Source: Arctopsyche grandis (lineage: Eukaryota > Arthropoda > Insecta > Trichoptera > Hydropsychidae). From it: a stretch of DNA of 64,000 bases. The translations under genes were made by a program, and so were the position numbers. The stretch covers positions 21,194,256-21,258,255 of the forward strand of contig NC_135357.1 of NCBI RefSeq assembly GCF_051622035.1, written 5' to 3'. Shown piece after piece: positions 21,335-63,777 of this stretch. Each line of letters begins with the position of its first letter. Position 1 is the stretch's first letter. The notes under the pieces are model-generated. The model was not told where the DNA came from. It did no database searches and saw only the letters and a list, made by a program, of their open reading frames with translations.

Positions 21335-21715
21335 CTAGTGGTTTTACCCGGCTACGCTCGGTATTTTTAATATAAAGTGCTTAAACATGGCTAATCTAAT
21401 AGTAAACATTCATTTTTTTTTTTATTAATTTGAATCTAGAATTGAAACAAGAATCCGGACCCGGAACTGAAAAACGAATCCTGATCTGGAACTGAAAAAA
21501 TAATCGGGATCCGAAACTGAAACAGGAATACGGATCTGGAATTGAAAAAGAAATCCTGAAGTGGAATTGAAAAAGGTATCTATATCCAGAACGGAAAACG
21601 GAATCGATATCGTCGACATAGAAAAATATTTTTTTTCGATAACGTCACGGATTCTACGAATCAAAACTTACATACATATGTACATACAAAATCTCTTTCG
21701 AAATTTTATATTGGA
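21335..21715 (-). mobile_element. Helitron-like element carrying a minisatellite (minus orientation)
   Basis: On the minus strand it starts TCCAATATAAAATTTCG after A, at 21715. It ends CTAG at 21338-21335 followed by T. Start and end resemble the element at 19116-19341. The extra length is a tandem minisatellite at 21432-21600, expanded inside this copy. Confidence 0.6.
21432..21600. repeat. Degenerate ~30-bp minisatellite
   Basis: About five to six diverged units of the type GAATCCGGATCTGGAACTGAAAAA stand head to tail. Both strands stay open because of the periodicity, which creates spurious short ORFs. Confidence 0.65.
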
Positions 21716-23336
21716 TAAAGTGATCCTCAGCCCACAAAGGCCAATAACTAGTGTTCTAGCGATTTAGATTATCAAGAAGAAAACAAAAAAATTGAAATTG
21801 AAACTATAAAATGGACATTTTGATGAATCCAACAAACGTATTAACTGATCAAATTCATTCGCAGTTTTTACTGACAATTTCATTCAAAAGTTACTGAAGT
21901 ATTTAATAACCGAACAAGAATTTAGTTGTCTTATTTTTGATAAATTATAGAAAAGTACATTTGTATGTATGTATACATTTATGTTTTATTTTTCATTGTG
22001 AAAATTAAATTATCCATAAGTTTCAAAATTTTATCACCGTTACGTGCTTTATTTATTAATCACGTATATAAAAAAATTTAAATGCTATTTTTAACATAAT
22101 ATTAATGCTCGAAGTACTTATTCCAAAATTAAAAAATATTATTACTAAAAAAAAAACACAAAATAATGCTTTCAAACAGATTTAATATAAATATATTCAA
22201 TCAATACATATACAAAAAGGTTTATGAAATAAATTAATCAATAAATAATTATTTTTATATCATAAAAATAATGCAACAGTTTCTTGTAAACGGTTTTACT
22301 AAACAAAATACAAGATTGTGACGTTTTAAAGAGTTATTAAAATTGTAATAAAATAAAGTAAAAAAAAAAACATAATAAGTAAGTATGTCTGCAATGAAAA
22401 ACGATTAATATAAAACGCATAATGCTTTTTGTCATAAATTATAATAAATTCATTACTTGAAAAAATTTCAACACTCTTGTATCACAATTAACTACTTATT
22501 TATTATGGTATTATATTAGTAGTTTAAATATTTTTCTTTAAAAAAAGTTTAACATTCATATAAAGATAAACTAAATTGCACAATTAAATTCAGACTTAAG
22601 AAAGACAAATATATATATATTTTTTTTAAATCATGAATAAGAAATAATTTATATATAATATACATATGTATGTGTAGTCTCGAAAATTATAGTTTATAAT
22701 ATTTGAAAAAAAAATAATATAATTTATATGGGTCTCAAGGATATGTTCAACATATTAAACGAATAAACAAATTTGCAAAATATTTAAATATCATAATAAC
22801 GTCAACCTTCAAAACGTATTCCATATTTCTGTCTATTATAAAAAAGTTTTAAATTTTTCAGTCGCTTGTAAACAGACAATTTACATTAAAAGATCACCAA
22901 TAGTATCATCCTGTCTCCAGTCAAAATATTAAAATTTAATTATTTAAATTTCTATAATAGCTCGATTAACAGACGCCATTAACATCAATAGTTATAATAA
23001 AAAAAATGGTAAATAAGATACATATGTATGTATGTACTTGTCTTGTGTCCATCTTTACACCGTCTTACTCTCTTTTGCACATATTAGAAAATACGTATTC
23101 ATTAAGATGTACATACATTTTGATGATCCCCACAGAAAGAAGTTTCTGTGGATTCTTTAAAAGTCTTATTAATATGATTACATGTAAGGAACATGCAAAA
23201 ATGTTCTAACAGTTTAAAACCCTGATCATTTTATGTACTACAATATTCAATGTATTTATCACACAATATAATATCTATCTATTGTATACACGTATGTATA
23301 TATTTTTAATTTAACTGTATAAGCAATCCAAATGCA

Positions 23337-23339
<3 letters not shown>

Positions 23340-23400
<61 letters not shown>
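23340..23400. repeat. (TA)n microsatellite
   Basis: An uninterrupted run of TA dinucleotides ends at TATGTATATTATATC. Confidence 0.95.
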
Positions 23401-23405
<5 letters not shown>

Positions 23406-24514
23406 TATATCATTTATAAGTATCATCAATATTTGCTCATTATATTTTCTAATTACAAATACAATTTCTTAATTTAAAATCACATTAGCTTTATTAATGA
23501 TAAAACATATAATTTTTTAATGAGCTAATAGCTGTAAGTTTGGAAGAAATTCCAAAACGTACCATAAGGTTTGTTTTCAAAAACTTTAATATGCATTAGC
23601 TATGAAATTGGAAATAGACTGACCCGAAGCTAAAAAGGTAAATATTCAATTGATTAGAAATTCACTTTAAAATAAACGGTCAAACATTTGAAAACAAATT
23701 AAAGGCAAGAGTAAGTTTTGACTATAATTTTATCAAATTTCAATTTGAGCACTGGGAAACGCAGCAGTGAATACTAACATAGTTATATTTAAAGTGTTTA
23801 TAAATTCCCTAATTTATATGTACAATGATAACAATAAATATAAATATTTACAAAATATCAGGAACATATTATGTAATGACAAGGATAGATACACTGTCCT
23901 CGTTGACTTAAGAATTATATTTATTTATTGCATAAAAATAATATGTATCTCATTAAATATTATAAATAGTATAGATATAAGAATGTTTAAATTAAAAAAT
24001 ACTTGATTTTTCAAAAACTATTTGATAACGAACAAAGAATTTAATTTTAAAATTCACTATTTGGGCGATTATCGCATTGCTCGCAAATATTGAACAATTG
24101 AATAAATTGAATATATAGAAAATAAAAATGATCTAACATTTATAAACAGCATAGAATTAATCGAAAAAAATATCAATATATCAGTACATAATATATTCAC
24201 ACTTAAGTTATTTACATCAAATTAATAGTACAAAATGTAAAAAAACACACACACACACACGTTTCTTTAATATTCAACATCTATAAATATTTTTATATTC
24301 ATAATGTTATTTCTATAAGTAAATATGAGACGAACAAAATCTTTAAAACAAAATATAAGTATATAAAGTTCAAATGGAAGACGTTGTGATATTTGCTGCC
24401 ATTGTATAATTCTAACATTAATTATTTATATTAAAAATATTAAATTTCTCTTATCCAAAAAGTAAATACAAATATGTAATATTTTTAAACGAGTCTCGTT
24501 TTACTAAACGTAAT

Positions 24515-24782
<268 letters not shown>

Positions 24783-26278
24783 ATTATTAGTAAAAAAATA
24801 TTATTTTCTCGAAATATATTACCGTAATAAATATTTTTTACAAAAATCTATAATATCTCCAAATATTTTTTACAATAATTTTGCATAATATGCATATGGA
24901 GGATTTTAAGTAAACGACAGTTATAAAAAATCTTTTTGGTTGCCATAATTGAATCTATCTTTCCATGTGTACATACATATTATAGATATATTACACTTTA
25001 CACTGTTATATATGCATTTTTATTTGGATGTAGAGATCAGTAGTTAATTTATTTCAAATAGAAGCACATTAGGGATGACATTTTTATTATTGTCCATTTT
25101 AGGTGTTTCACATAACAGTTCTTCACTAACAAAATCATAATATCATACATTCAATTAGATTAGATTAAATATTACACAAAATAATAAAAACACTATTTCA
25201 TTATAAAATAAACATAATATTATAAAAAAATACAATATAACTGAGCGCATCAACTTGTATAAAATAGGTTGGCGTCAATATTTCACAACACTCAAAACTA
25301 ACACAAAAAAATAACAAACTAAAATTTGAGAAACATCAAAAAATGACTTGAAATGATTTTCACTTTATTTGTATTTTTCTATGATGTATGCATAAACCAA
25401 ATTCTAGATAGATGAAGTCCATTACTTATCATTACTTGAATATATTTTTTATATAACTCGCATGTGTACAGCTAAAAAACATTTAACAATCAAACAAATC
25501 ACTACAACTAAAATGAGCAATTTGTTTATTTATCAACACGATCCAAAGCCGAAAAATCAGCATCGCAATTGATGAGATTTAATTGGATATAAGCAAAACT
25601 GAGCGTTTTGCGTCTTCACAGCCCTATTTTCTATGCATTGAGAAGTTGTGTGATATAATTGCAATTATAATATAATTATTTATTTTACAAAATAAATAAG
25701 AGTTTAAATAAAAGTTTTCATAATGTGTCAAATATATGTAATAATATATTATCAATAATAAAATATAATAAAAATTATATTGAGACTCTTTTCGTAAATA
25801 AATATAAAATATGTTTTATCACTAAGTATTGCATAAATTATTTAAGCACAAGAGAGCTGAACATTCTAGTCATAATGAGTTTAGTATTAAATTCTGTATA
25901 TAAAGTATAGCATTTGTAAAAATTAGTGTTACAATATGTATATATGTATGTACATACATATATACTAGAACTATTTCCAAATACTAACGTTACTGTTTCA
26001 TCATGATTTATTGAGTGTATTCACTATGAACATGCGTATGTAAGTAGCAAAAATAAACTAATAGATTTCAATTATATTATACATATGTATGTACATATGT
26101 ACATATGTACTCTTTGAAAAAAAGTCAAATTGCATTTCTTAATGGCACAAAAGGTAGACTGTAGCGCGCATATTAGCATATCTGTGTAATTCATATTTAA
26201 AACAACACATATTTTTGGATAAATTTTTTGTGCCAATTTTAAATTAAATGTATAAAATCATTTAAATATTAAAAAAAA

Positions 26279-55094
<28,816 letters not shown>

Positions 55095-55300
55095 CCCCTG
55101 CTCACTGCACCTCACCTCCACCACACTGCCGCCAATCTCACCACCATGATCACCGCCTCCGGCTATTTTGATCACCGCCGTTTTTAAGCTAATCACAAAC
55201 GGTCACTTTACCAGCATCGACGGCTGATCAAACTCAACAAACACACACGCACATACACAAACTGCAATTTCTCTTTAATTGTGCAGCAACAGTGGCCTAT
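55095..55300 (-). other. fus: Fusilli 5' untranslated part of the first coding exon
   Basis: The minus-strand acceptor TTTTTATTTTTCAG ends at 55301, so the exon covers 55300 down to 54969. The first in-frame ATG pair lies at 55094-55089 and matches the N-terminal position of vertebrate ESRPs. The frame stays open upstream with only GTG codons, so a non-ATG extension cannot be excluded. An upstream non-coding exon is required. Confidence 0.55.
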
Positions 55301-57925
55301 CTGAAAAATAAAAAAATAAACATATTCAAAGATTCATTTGATGGGAAACAAATTTAAAGATTAATACTGTTACCATATCTAATAATGATACGATATCGAA
55401 AGTGATGTGGCAAAGGATGATGTGATGTGTAGCCATATATTTTTTAATGAGGATTTTTTTCATTTACAGTAGAAATTTAATTTGCATGTGGTATTAACAG
55501 TATATGTCATCTGAAGTGACACAGATAGCTGATAATGTAGAAGAAGCGATAGGATTTGTATTGTAGAAAGAAATCCAATGAGAAGTTTATGTATGTACAT
55601 AAATATTTCATACGTTATTCAAATTTCAAGAATAATACAACTAAGTAGAGCACATTTATGAACAAATTAGAACGCTCAGAATCGTAAGTATTCAAACTCA
55701 AGTTCCAAAGCATTGAATTTCAAAATGCTGTATAGGATCTAGTATAACAATAACAACAAAAGAAAATTAAATACAAGGGTGAGAAGCATGATGGAAGTGT
55801 CAGATAAAATATGTAGATCTGGGGTAGAGGCTAAATTGACAATGATCAGTATATACATATGTATGTATGTATGTATTTACGTGTGATACTGGATGAGAGT
55901 TCAATGAAGAATATGCATACTCAAAAAGGGCCAGAAAATGTAGTAGAAAATATATTAGACCTAATAAATTGGAATTTAAAATCAAATGGATTCGGACAAG
56001 TGAATAAAGCCAAGGGTTGAAACGAATGGAACTATATTTGATAGGCCTCAATGATATGTACATGACCAACAATTTAACTATTACAATGGTAGTTTTAAGA
56101 TCTTTTCCATTTTATTTTATCAGTATCAATAGATTTCTAATTAAGAAATATCAATTCATAGGATTTTTCTTTTAATTTCTTTTTGATTTAAAAACAAAAG
56201 TAACAGCGCGACCCTGCGCACCATTGTTAATTTTTGCTCTCTAGCTTTATAGTTTGCCCTCTTTCCTGAATAATAGCCCCAAAACTCCCATTTTTTGTTC
56301 CAAAAGCACGCTCCACCGGCGAAGACTAGTTATTAGCAAAAGTAGTAGTTCGGTCGATGCTTTTCGCACAAAACATGGTTTACTATTGTTAACCATGATT
56401 CATTGCTCTCTTGCTTCGAAAAATAATGGAGCGGTCTATTGGTATTTTAAAAGCACCCAGCCAACGCCGAAGACTAGTTATTAGAAGCAAATTTTCGAAC
56501 ATACGTGATACAAAATGAATCTTGGAAACTATTAAAAGTATATATAGAAGCAAAGGGTAATATATAACGGCTCATATTTTTGTACATTCATAAATTCATC
56601 GCGACCTTCATTGAAATTTGCTCCTAAGGAAATAAAGTCAACACTCTTATACATATCCAGCTAATGTTTTTTGTAAATGTTAAAATTTTAATAAATGAAA
56701 GCAAATATTTCTATTATATACATATACATAAGACCGGTTTGATAAATAAATAACAATAATTACACGAAGTTCCAAACAATTCAATGACCAAAATCTGTGA
56801 AAAGGTTTGCATAAAAGCAGGAAAAATATCAAGCAAATTTTTCGTTATTTGGAATTCGAACTCTTAGTTAGCGAACGTTTCCTAATTAATATTCTATTTT
56901 TTTTTTTGCCAGCAGCGATACTACATACTACCTAACATGCAAATGTATGTGCGCATGTACATTAATAGATAAAAAACAACTTACGGTGAAAAACATAAGT
57001 ACGGTGACTATATTTTTTGGGGAATATAAAGGACATTTAATGAATCGTTTTATAACTCAAAAAAATGCTTTATGTAAGTTTATAATATTTATTATAAAAT
57101 ATTAGCATACAACATTTAGAATTCTAAACAATCAAATTTATTATACGTTATGGAAATTTAAATGAAATTAATTTTGATATTTTTACAAGTACGTGTGATT
57201 TTTAATAATGCGGGTTCATGCTTTAAAATATCTAAAAATTGTAGACAGCTCATTTCGAATTTGCATTTGTTATAAATGCATGCTTATAAAGTGTCCATTT
57301 TTAATTGGGTTTTTACAATGGAAATAATCGTTAAATGGGGGGCATTCTATACAGGGAGGGAAAATTCAACGATTTTTAAAATGTTTTTCAAAGGAACTTT
57401 CTTTTCTGTGAAATATTCAAAACTTTCAACCCATTCATGTTGGTATCGCTTGTCATTTTGTCACTTTTCTTCGATCTTTTTATTTGTGACATTGAATTTT
57501 TAATACACAAAACTTCATCAATAATTTTTCTTCAAGTATATTTAAGGATCAGTGATTAGACATAATTTAATAGCTATTCCTCGACCTTCGTCCACAGAGG
57601 AATTTCTCGTAATAGGACCCATTAAACTTCCATTTCCACGAAACATGTCTCCGAGTTATATGAATAATCAATACAGGTTTAATAAAATTTATGAATTTCA
57701 TATTTAAATATTTCGACGTTAATATTTTTAGCGATCGTCGATATTAGAAAATAATGGACAAAAGTCAATTTTAGAAAATAAATAAATCTAAAGGACATAG
57801 CAGTGAAATAAAGGATTTCCCTCCTAAATAAAGGAAATACGGTCAGTGTAAACCTAAGCCATTTTATTTCAATGGTAAATTTTAAAATATAGGTATTATA
57901 CATTCTACTTCTTGATATCTATTAC
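55301..57925. other. Upstream of fusilli coding start, no gene seen
   Basis: AT-rich sequence, probably the first fusilli intron. Apart from the dispersed repeat at 56.2-56.5 kb I recognise nothing here. Confidence 0.4.
56198..56480 (-). repeat. Dispersed repeat, inverted copy of the 50792 family
   Basis: GCGCGACCCTGCGCACCATTG, CCAAAACTCCCATTTTTTG and CACGCTCCACCGGCGAAGA are inverse matches to 50940-51065. The block GCGGTCTATTG and GCCAACGCCGAAGACTAG near 56430-56480 matches 51170-51220 in direct orientation, so the copy is rearranged. Confidence 0.55.
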
Positions 57926-58752
57926 ATGAGCCGTTATATATGAAAGAGGCGAATATCCAATTTTCATATTCAAAAACACTACTTCTGTTTGACTTAATCA
58001 ATTATTTTAATTCGGTATGTCCAGAATCTCGGAAAACCAGAATAAACGTATCACAGGCCACCAGTATTTTTAAATATTGTTAAACCAAAAACATTATATT
58101 TAATGTTTCGCGAAATATTTCTCGAAATGAAGAAAAGTGGACTTATACCACTTTCAAATATGACGGCTCATATGTAGAAAAAAATGCCATTAACTATGTA
58201 TATAATAATTTTAGACAAAATGGCGATTGTAAATCGTCTCACCATTATTTTGCTGTGTACGCAATAAAATACGAAAATTTAGAATTCAGTCAAGGTTGAT
58301 ATTTTTTCAATTATTTAACTCGTTGTTTCCAAAATCTCGGAAAAGCAGAAAAAGTATCCACCAGTATTTTTAAATATTGTTAAACGAAATATTTCTGGGA
58401 ATGAAGAAAAGTGGACTTATGCCACTTTTAACACACTAGGGTCAAAATGACCATACACAGAAAGTGTAATTCAATCGAAATGCTATTGGAAAGCGAATTA
58501 GAAAACCAAAAATTAGGAAAGCATGCTAAAATTAGAACTTTCTCAATAAAGGGTTGATAATTTCAGCCACTTAAATTATTTTGACAAGGCCTCCTCTTAG
58601 CTTCACTTCGCAATCGATTCAGTATCTTTTCCTACGGTCTTCCGATCGTTTTGAAACTTTGGCATTTTGTGCGGTTTGGTCAACGATGGAAATTTAAATA
58701 GTTTCCGATATTTCGACGGTGAATAATAATTGTAATAGACACGTTTAAAAAT

Positions 58753-59148
58753 GGGGTCTACGTGACGAGCCAGAATGTTAAATTACAGAAAACACAAATA
58801 TCGGAAGGCAAAGATCGAAAATCGAATGATCTTAAGTCGAAAGATCTAAAAAAAAGGGTGCATGGTAAACGGTACATACTCACTTAATTTGCGCGAGCAG
58901 GATACAACAGGAACAAGAGGAACATGCTTTTCCTCCCGTATTCTGCGCGCGCACATTAATACGGGAGGAAAAGCCTGTTCCTCTTGTTCCTGTTGTATCC
59001 TGCTCGTGCAAATTGAGTGAGTATGTACCGTTTACCATGCACCCTTTTTTTTTTGATCTTTCGACTTAAGATCTTTAGATTTTCGATCTTTGCCTTCCAA
59101 TATTTGCGTTTTCTGTAGATTTAACATTGTTGCTCGTCACGGAGACCG
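58753..59148 (-). mobile_element. Palindromic ~390-bp MITE, copy B, 8-bp target duplication
   Basis: This copy has the opposite orientation to copy A: it begins GGGTCTACGTGACGAG and ends CACGGAGACCG. Its central loop (ATTCTGCGCGCGCACATTAAT) is the reverse complement of the loop in A. TTAAAAAT is duplicated at 58745-58752 and 59149-59156. Confidence 0.9.
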
Positions 59149-59284
59149 TTAAAAATGCTACAATTTTGAACATCTTGACGTTTACTGGTAAGTAGACTTG
59201 CATATATACTATTTTCCTTTCCGACACCCTCCGTCTTGTCAGACTTTAATTGTTTAAACCCCTATAACTTAACTTTTCCACACT

Positions 59285-59468
59285 TAAGTTCTGACCGCAC
59301 TATACGGCCGTCAAATGCTGCAGGACGGCACAACACGGCAAAGTTGATACAAAAGGCAACTCTGTCGCGTGACGCGTAGTGCGTTATATCTCATACAATT
59401 TCATACAGACAATATTTGGCCGCATGCTGCCGTTCGTGTCGCAGACGCATAGTGCGGTCAGACCTTAT
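59285..59468. mobile_element. TIR MITE (TCTGACCGCACTAT)
   Basis: TTCTGACCGCACTATACGGCC and the inverse end ATAGTGCGGTCAGACC bracket about 180 bp, and the arms continue to pair for some distance (GCATGCTGCCGT region). TTA stands next to both ends, which could be a 3-bp target duplication. It lies inside the spacer of the large inverted repeat. Confidence 0.5.
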
Positions 59469-59804
59469 ATCTTATTTTCTTATTCGTGTAAAATTATTTT
59501 GAAAGTATTTCAAACGAATCATACATACACTGTATACTGTGAGTAGTTTTGTTTGTTGTTTTTTTTTTCGGTAAATCTTGTTTCGGACTAACGGGAAAGA
59601 TAAAAATCTCTTATAAACTTTTGCCCTCTTTACGAAGGTTAACCGGGAATCTTTCGGCTGCCCATCGGCGCAGTACGATAGTCTAAATTAACGGATAAAA
59701 TTTTGACTATCGTCCAACGAAGACCATTAGATAAAAAGTCGTTTAAAAACGAGAAAGCACATTAGAGAAGCGAGATTGGGCGAATCCCAAGGGACACCGT
59801 TACG

Positions 59805-60107
59805 TTACGCTGCCGCGGAGTAACGGTACAAGTTGGCGTAACGACGCTCGCGGCTTGAAAGCAACCATTTGAATAAATCGATATCATCATCTTCAGGGTG
59901 TCGGAAACACACGGACGAAATTCGGAATCCGGACTCAAGCCGGTTTTCTTCGTCCGGTCGCAGTGGACCGTTGCAGCACCACCTGACCGTTTTTCGATTT
60001 CGCAAATTCATAATGAGGTGACTTTCTAAAATGCCGACGATTTCTATGTACGTACACGTGCGCGAGCTAGCTCGTACACACACTCGTGCACACACACACA
60101 CACACAA
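59805..60107 (-). other. Unassigned GC-richer ORF
   Basis: This is an open frame of 100 codons with mixed composition (for example RNRKTVRWCCNGPLRPDEEN). It lies within the spacer of the large inverted repeat. Its start is inside a (CA)n tract. I recognise no family and see no exon signals, so it is probably not a gene. Confidence 0.12.
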
Positions 60108-61085
60108 ACAAACCCTCTCTACTCTGGGATTCGAAATTCAAATTGCGTCAAAAGGTAAGGTCTGACACATTGTAAATATACAAAATATATTATTTTGCAT
60201 GAACAGGTGTCGATCGATTAAGCGGGGCTACGTCATCTCGTCGCAGTCCCGTTATTATGCGGACGAGCGACCGTGCGGTGTGCATGTGCCAACTTCCAAG
60301 CTCTTCAATTTTTCAGAATGGAACCAGTATTTTTTCATTTTAGATTATTAAATAATTTGATCGATATCGAACAAGCTATTTTTGTTGTTTTTCGTAAATA
60401 AATGTAATACGCCGATAACACGATAATTTTTTAGCGATTACCTTCATGAAATCTCTACATGTAATCAAATTTAGATAAACCTTGCAAGCAATGACCAATC
60501 AAAAATTAAGTTCACGCGGTAAATAGTTTTGCTAATTAAATAGCGATATTTATGTACAAGGCTCTTTTTATTATAAACTGAGTATACTTTGCGAATGCAA
60601 ATTAAACGGGAATAATTGAAACCTTCACTCAATTCTAAATTTTCGTATTTTATTGCGTACACAACAAAATAATGTCGAGAATTTTCTTCATTCCCAGAAA
60701 TATTTCGCAAAACATTAAATATAATGTTTTGCGTTTAACATTATTTAAAAATACTGGCGGATACTTATGTTCTACTTTTCCGAGATTCTGGACACAACGG
60801 GTTAAATAATTGAAAAAATATCAACCTTCACCGAATTCAACGTTTTCTACATATGAGTTTTCCCATTTAAAAGTGGCATAAGTCCACTTTCCTTCATTCC
60901 GAGAAATATTTCGCAAAACATTCAATTGAATGTTTTGCGTTTAACAATATTTAAAAATACTGGTGGCCTGTAATACTTTTCTACTGCTTTTCCGAGATTC
61001 TAGACATATCAAATTAAAAGAAGCGATGAAGTAAAAAAGAAGTGGTGTTTTCGGAACTGAAAATTGGACTTTGTATACATATGTA

Positions 61086-62199
61086 GGTGTATTAAAGTTT
61101 CAGGATGGTTTTTAGTTTAAATTTTCTTTTGATTATTATCGTATACATAGCTTTAGTGAACTTTTGAACGAATTTACGCAAATGCGGCAAAAAACGTATT
61201 ATTCACTGTAATAATTTGTGGAATATTGTACTTTGAAACTTCAATATCCGTACTCAATTTTTTTTCAACGATTCATATGTATGTATACAAAACATGTATT
61301 CCTTTTTATTTTCTTTTTTATGCCACTTTTCAAGGTACACACGTCACAAAACATATTTATGCAACTTTTCGTATAATATTCAAGCATATATCTAAAATAT
61401 ATGCTTGAATATTATGTATTATCAATTATTATTATAAAATCTAACTCATTTCGCGATCTAAATGACCATGATTAATATTCTACATCACATGTGTAAATGA
61501 TTTACAAGATATTCTCTGCAGTTTCGTACTGCAATAAATGAATACCTAACAAGATTTTTGAACTCGCGCTACAAGCGAATGTAGCATTTCAAACATACAT
61601 ACATAATTCACATTGAATTAATATTGCATTATCATTTCAGGTGTTTCAAATTTCATATTTATAAAAATATACTATAAGGTCCTTGTAAAATCAAATTGAT
61701 AACGCTTAAAAAAATCAAAATGGAATTTTGCAAAAATGTTTAAATTTTTTAAGGCGTATTTTATATCACTTATAAAAGGTACGAATTTTCTTCCCTCAAT
61801 CTCTATAATTGTACTCAGTATATAATATGCTTACAATTACTAATAGGTACAGATCTAATGTACACGTACATATTTGCTTCGTATATGATATATTTAAAAC
61901 CTATCCGATAGGATTATTAAATACGCCTTCGTGGGATGAAAACAATATACCTACAAAAACTTAAGAATATCTTGAAAATTAATGAATTAATATTTATATT
62001 TAAATTTCTAATACACCCTTAACAAACTATTCAGTACGTTTAAATGGCATTGTAAAAATCAACGAGAAGCACTAGAAATTTGATGAATAACTGTCAAATC
62101 TTAGTTATTCCTCCTTGGCCGAACGTCCTCGTCAAGGTAACTTTGAATTTTACCTGGGAATGACGGACCACAAAACCTTAGAGACAAGCAATTATTTCA
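61086..62199. other. AT-rich DNA, no feature seen
   Basis: There are no supported exons. An inverted pair, TTCAAGCATATAT / ATATATGCTTGAA, at about 61379-61411 forms a short hairpin. Confidence 0.4.
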
Positions 62200-62935
62200 C
62201 ACTGTTAGTTGCGACGTGCCACTTGAAAAAACATCAGTACCATTGTGTTAGTTGTTAATAATTTGCGGAGCAAGGGGAGGAATTTTGACAGTGAAAACCT
62301 GTCGATGGAACTGGAACGGGATGAAGTGAAGTTGGTCGTTGGAATTTGGACACATCCGCGTTGGTCGCGTCGGATCGAGAGGCCGCGCGACCGCACGCTG
62401 CTCGAAGAGTTGTTTAAAGTGAGAGGAGGTGAGTGGGGTGTCGAAAGTTCGACCAGACCGCAGATCCTGACGCATTCAGGTGCGCAGATGCTGCCAATAT
62501 TCAATGGCAACTGACAACTGACAAGTAGCAACTGGCAACTGGCAATTGGCAGACGTACCTGTAATATGGTGGATGCGGCGTGAGGGGAACTACGTACAGA
62601 ACAGCGCTACTGCCGGACTCAAAGTGAACGCAGGTGAGCCAGGTGGGGGCCACGAGGGGGTCAGGAGGGGGCTCTGTTGCCACTCCGCAGTGCTGCCGGG
62701 CTGGAATTTATCGCGCAGGTAACAACTCACCTGGCCCAAACTTGTATCATCACTCCTCACTCTCGCCAACACCGCTACTGCGTTGCTACACACCACTGAG
62801 GTACACTTTTTCTTGGCAAAAGCTAATTTGCCAACATTCAGCTGATTCAGTCGGCAAGGGCGATTCGTATTTTGACGTAGAACTACAATAGTCACCTTTA
62901 CGAGATTATCTCCCACGTGATTACGATTTTAAACG
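62200..62935 (-). promoter_or_regulatory. GC-rich block, candidate fusilli promoter / non-coding first exon
   Basis: This is the only extended GC-rich stretch upstream of the fusilli leader and contains many CpGs. On the minus strand a strong donor, GGCCAG|GTGAGT, lies at 62731/62730 and another, ACAG|GTACGT, at about 62558. Either could end a non-coding first exon spliced to the acceptor at 55301. On the plus strand GCAG|GTGAGC at about 62632 is also donor-like, so a divergent transcript is possible. A short CAACTG-type tandem repeat lies at 62506-62553. Confidence 0.3.
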
Positions 62936-63005
62936 GTAGTAATTAGTTAGCGTGGTGATTTGCAGTCAGTTCTAGTACAAGTTGTTGCTTCTAAGTTATC
63001 GAAAT

Positions 63006-63200
63006 TGTAAATAGGTTTTTGAGCTCTTTTTCCTATTATGCTGTAGACTAACATTAGAATAATATAATACTGTGATTACTAACCAAATTAAATTAAATTG
63101 TAAAATAGAAAATGATCAGTAGATCAGTAGCTATTAAAATAGATATAAGAAGTATTGTGAACATAATTTCGTAATAATAAAAAGCATTTAAAATAAATTA
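63006..63200 (+). repeat. Dispersed repeat copy 2 (GATCAGTAGATCAGTAGC family)
   Basis: It starts TTGTAAATAGGTTTTTGAGC and ends AATAATAAAAAGCATTT. It is nearly identical to the copy at 63778-63960 and related to 45800-45960. Confidence 0.75.
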
Positions 63201-63268
63201 AAAAAAAAGTTATCGAAAAAATCGACCGTGTGTTTTACAATGGAGAAATAAAACCATGTGCAAAATCT

Positions 63269-63655
63269 CGGTCTCCGTGATGAGACAGAATGTTAAATGA
63301 CAGAAAACGCAAATATCGGAAGGCAAAGATCTAAAATCGAAAGATTTTAAGTCGAAAGATAAAAAAAAAATGGTGCATGGTAAACGGAACATACTCACTT
63401 AATTTGCGCGAGCAGGATACAACAGGAACAAGAGGAACAGGCTTTTCCTCCCGTGTTAATGTGCGCGCGCAGAATACGGGAGGAAAAGCATGTTTCTGTT
63501 GTATCCTGCTCGCGCAAATTAAGTGAGTATGTACCGTTTACCATGCACCATTTTTTTTTTTGATCTTTCGACTTAAGATCTTTCGATTTTCGATCTTTGC
63601 CTTCCGATATTTGCGTTTTCTGTCGTTTAACATTCTGTCTCGTCACGTAGACCCG
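63269..63655 (+). mobile_element. Palindromic ~390-bp MITE, copy C, 8-bp target duplication
   Basis: The ends CGGTCTCCGTGATGAG and CTCGTCACGTAGACCCG and the loop orientation are as in copy A. CAAAATCT is duplicated at 63261-63268 and 63656-63663. It is slightly shortened in one arm (CATGTTTCTGTTG lacks part of the CTCTTGTTCC block). Confidence 0.9.
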
Positions 63656-63777
63656 CAAAATCTATATATGTACCTACACTTCATAGATTACCTAAACACA
63701 ATCTGCTTTAGGTCATCGACTTTAGAGAGTCTTTAATTAATATTATGTATTAGATGTATTATGAACATTTATAAGGA

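Larger units (their letters stand above)
57930..61085. repeat. ~3.1-kb inverted-repeat structure with two-unit arms
   Basis: Sequence at about 57950-58560 is repeated in inverse orientation at about 60460-61075. Each arm holds two diverged copies of a ~300-bp unit. Shared blocks include TATTTTTAAATATTGTTAAAC, GAAATATTTC, AGAATCTCGG and AAGTGGACTTATGCCACTTT. The outermost parts (CCAATTTTCATATTC against GAAAATTGG) also pair. The spacer contains palindromic MITE copy B and a GC-richer block. No transposase is recognisable. Confidence 0.6.
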
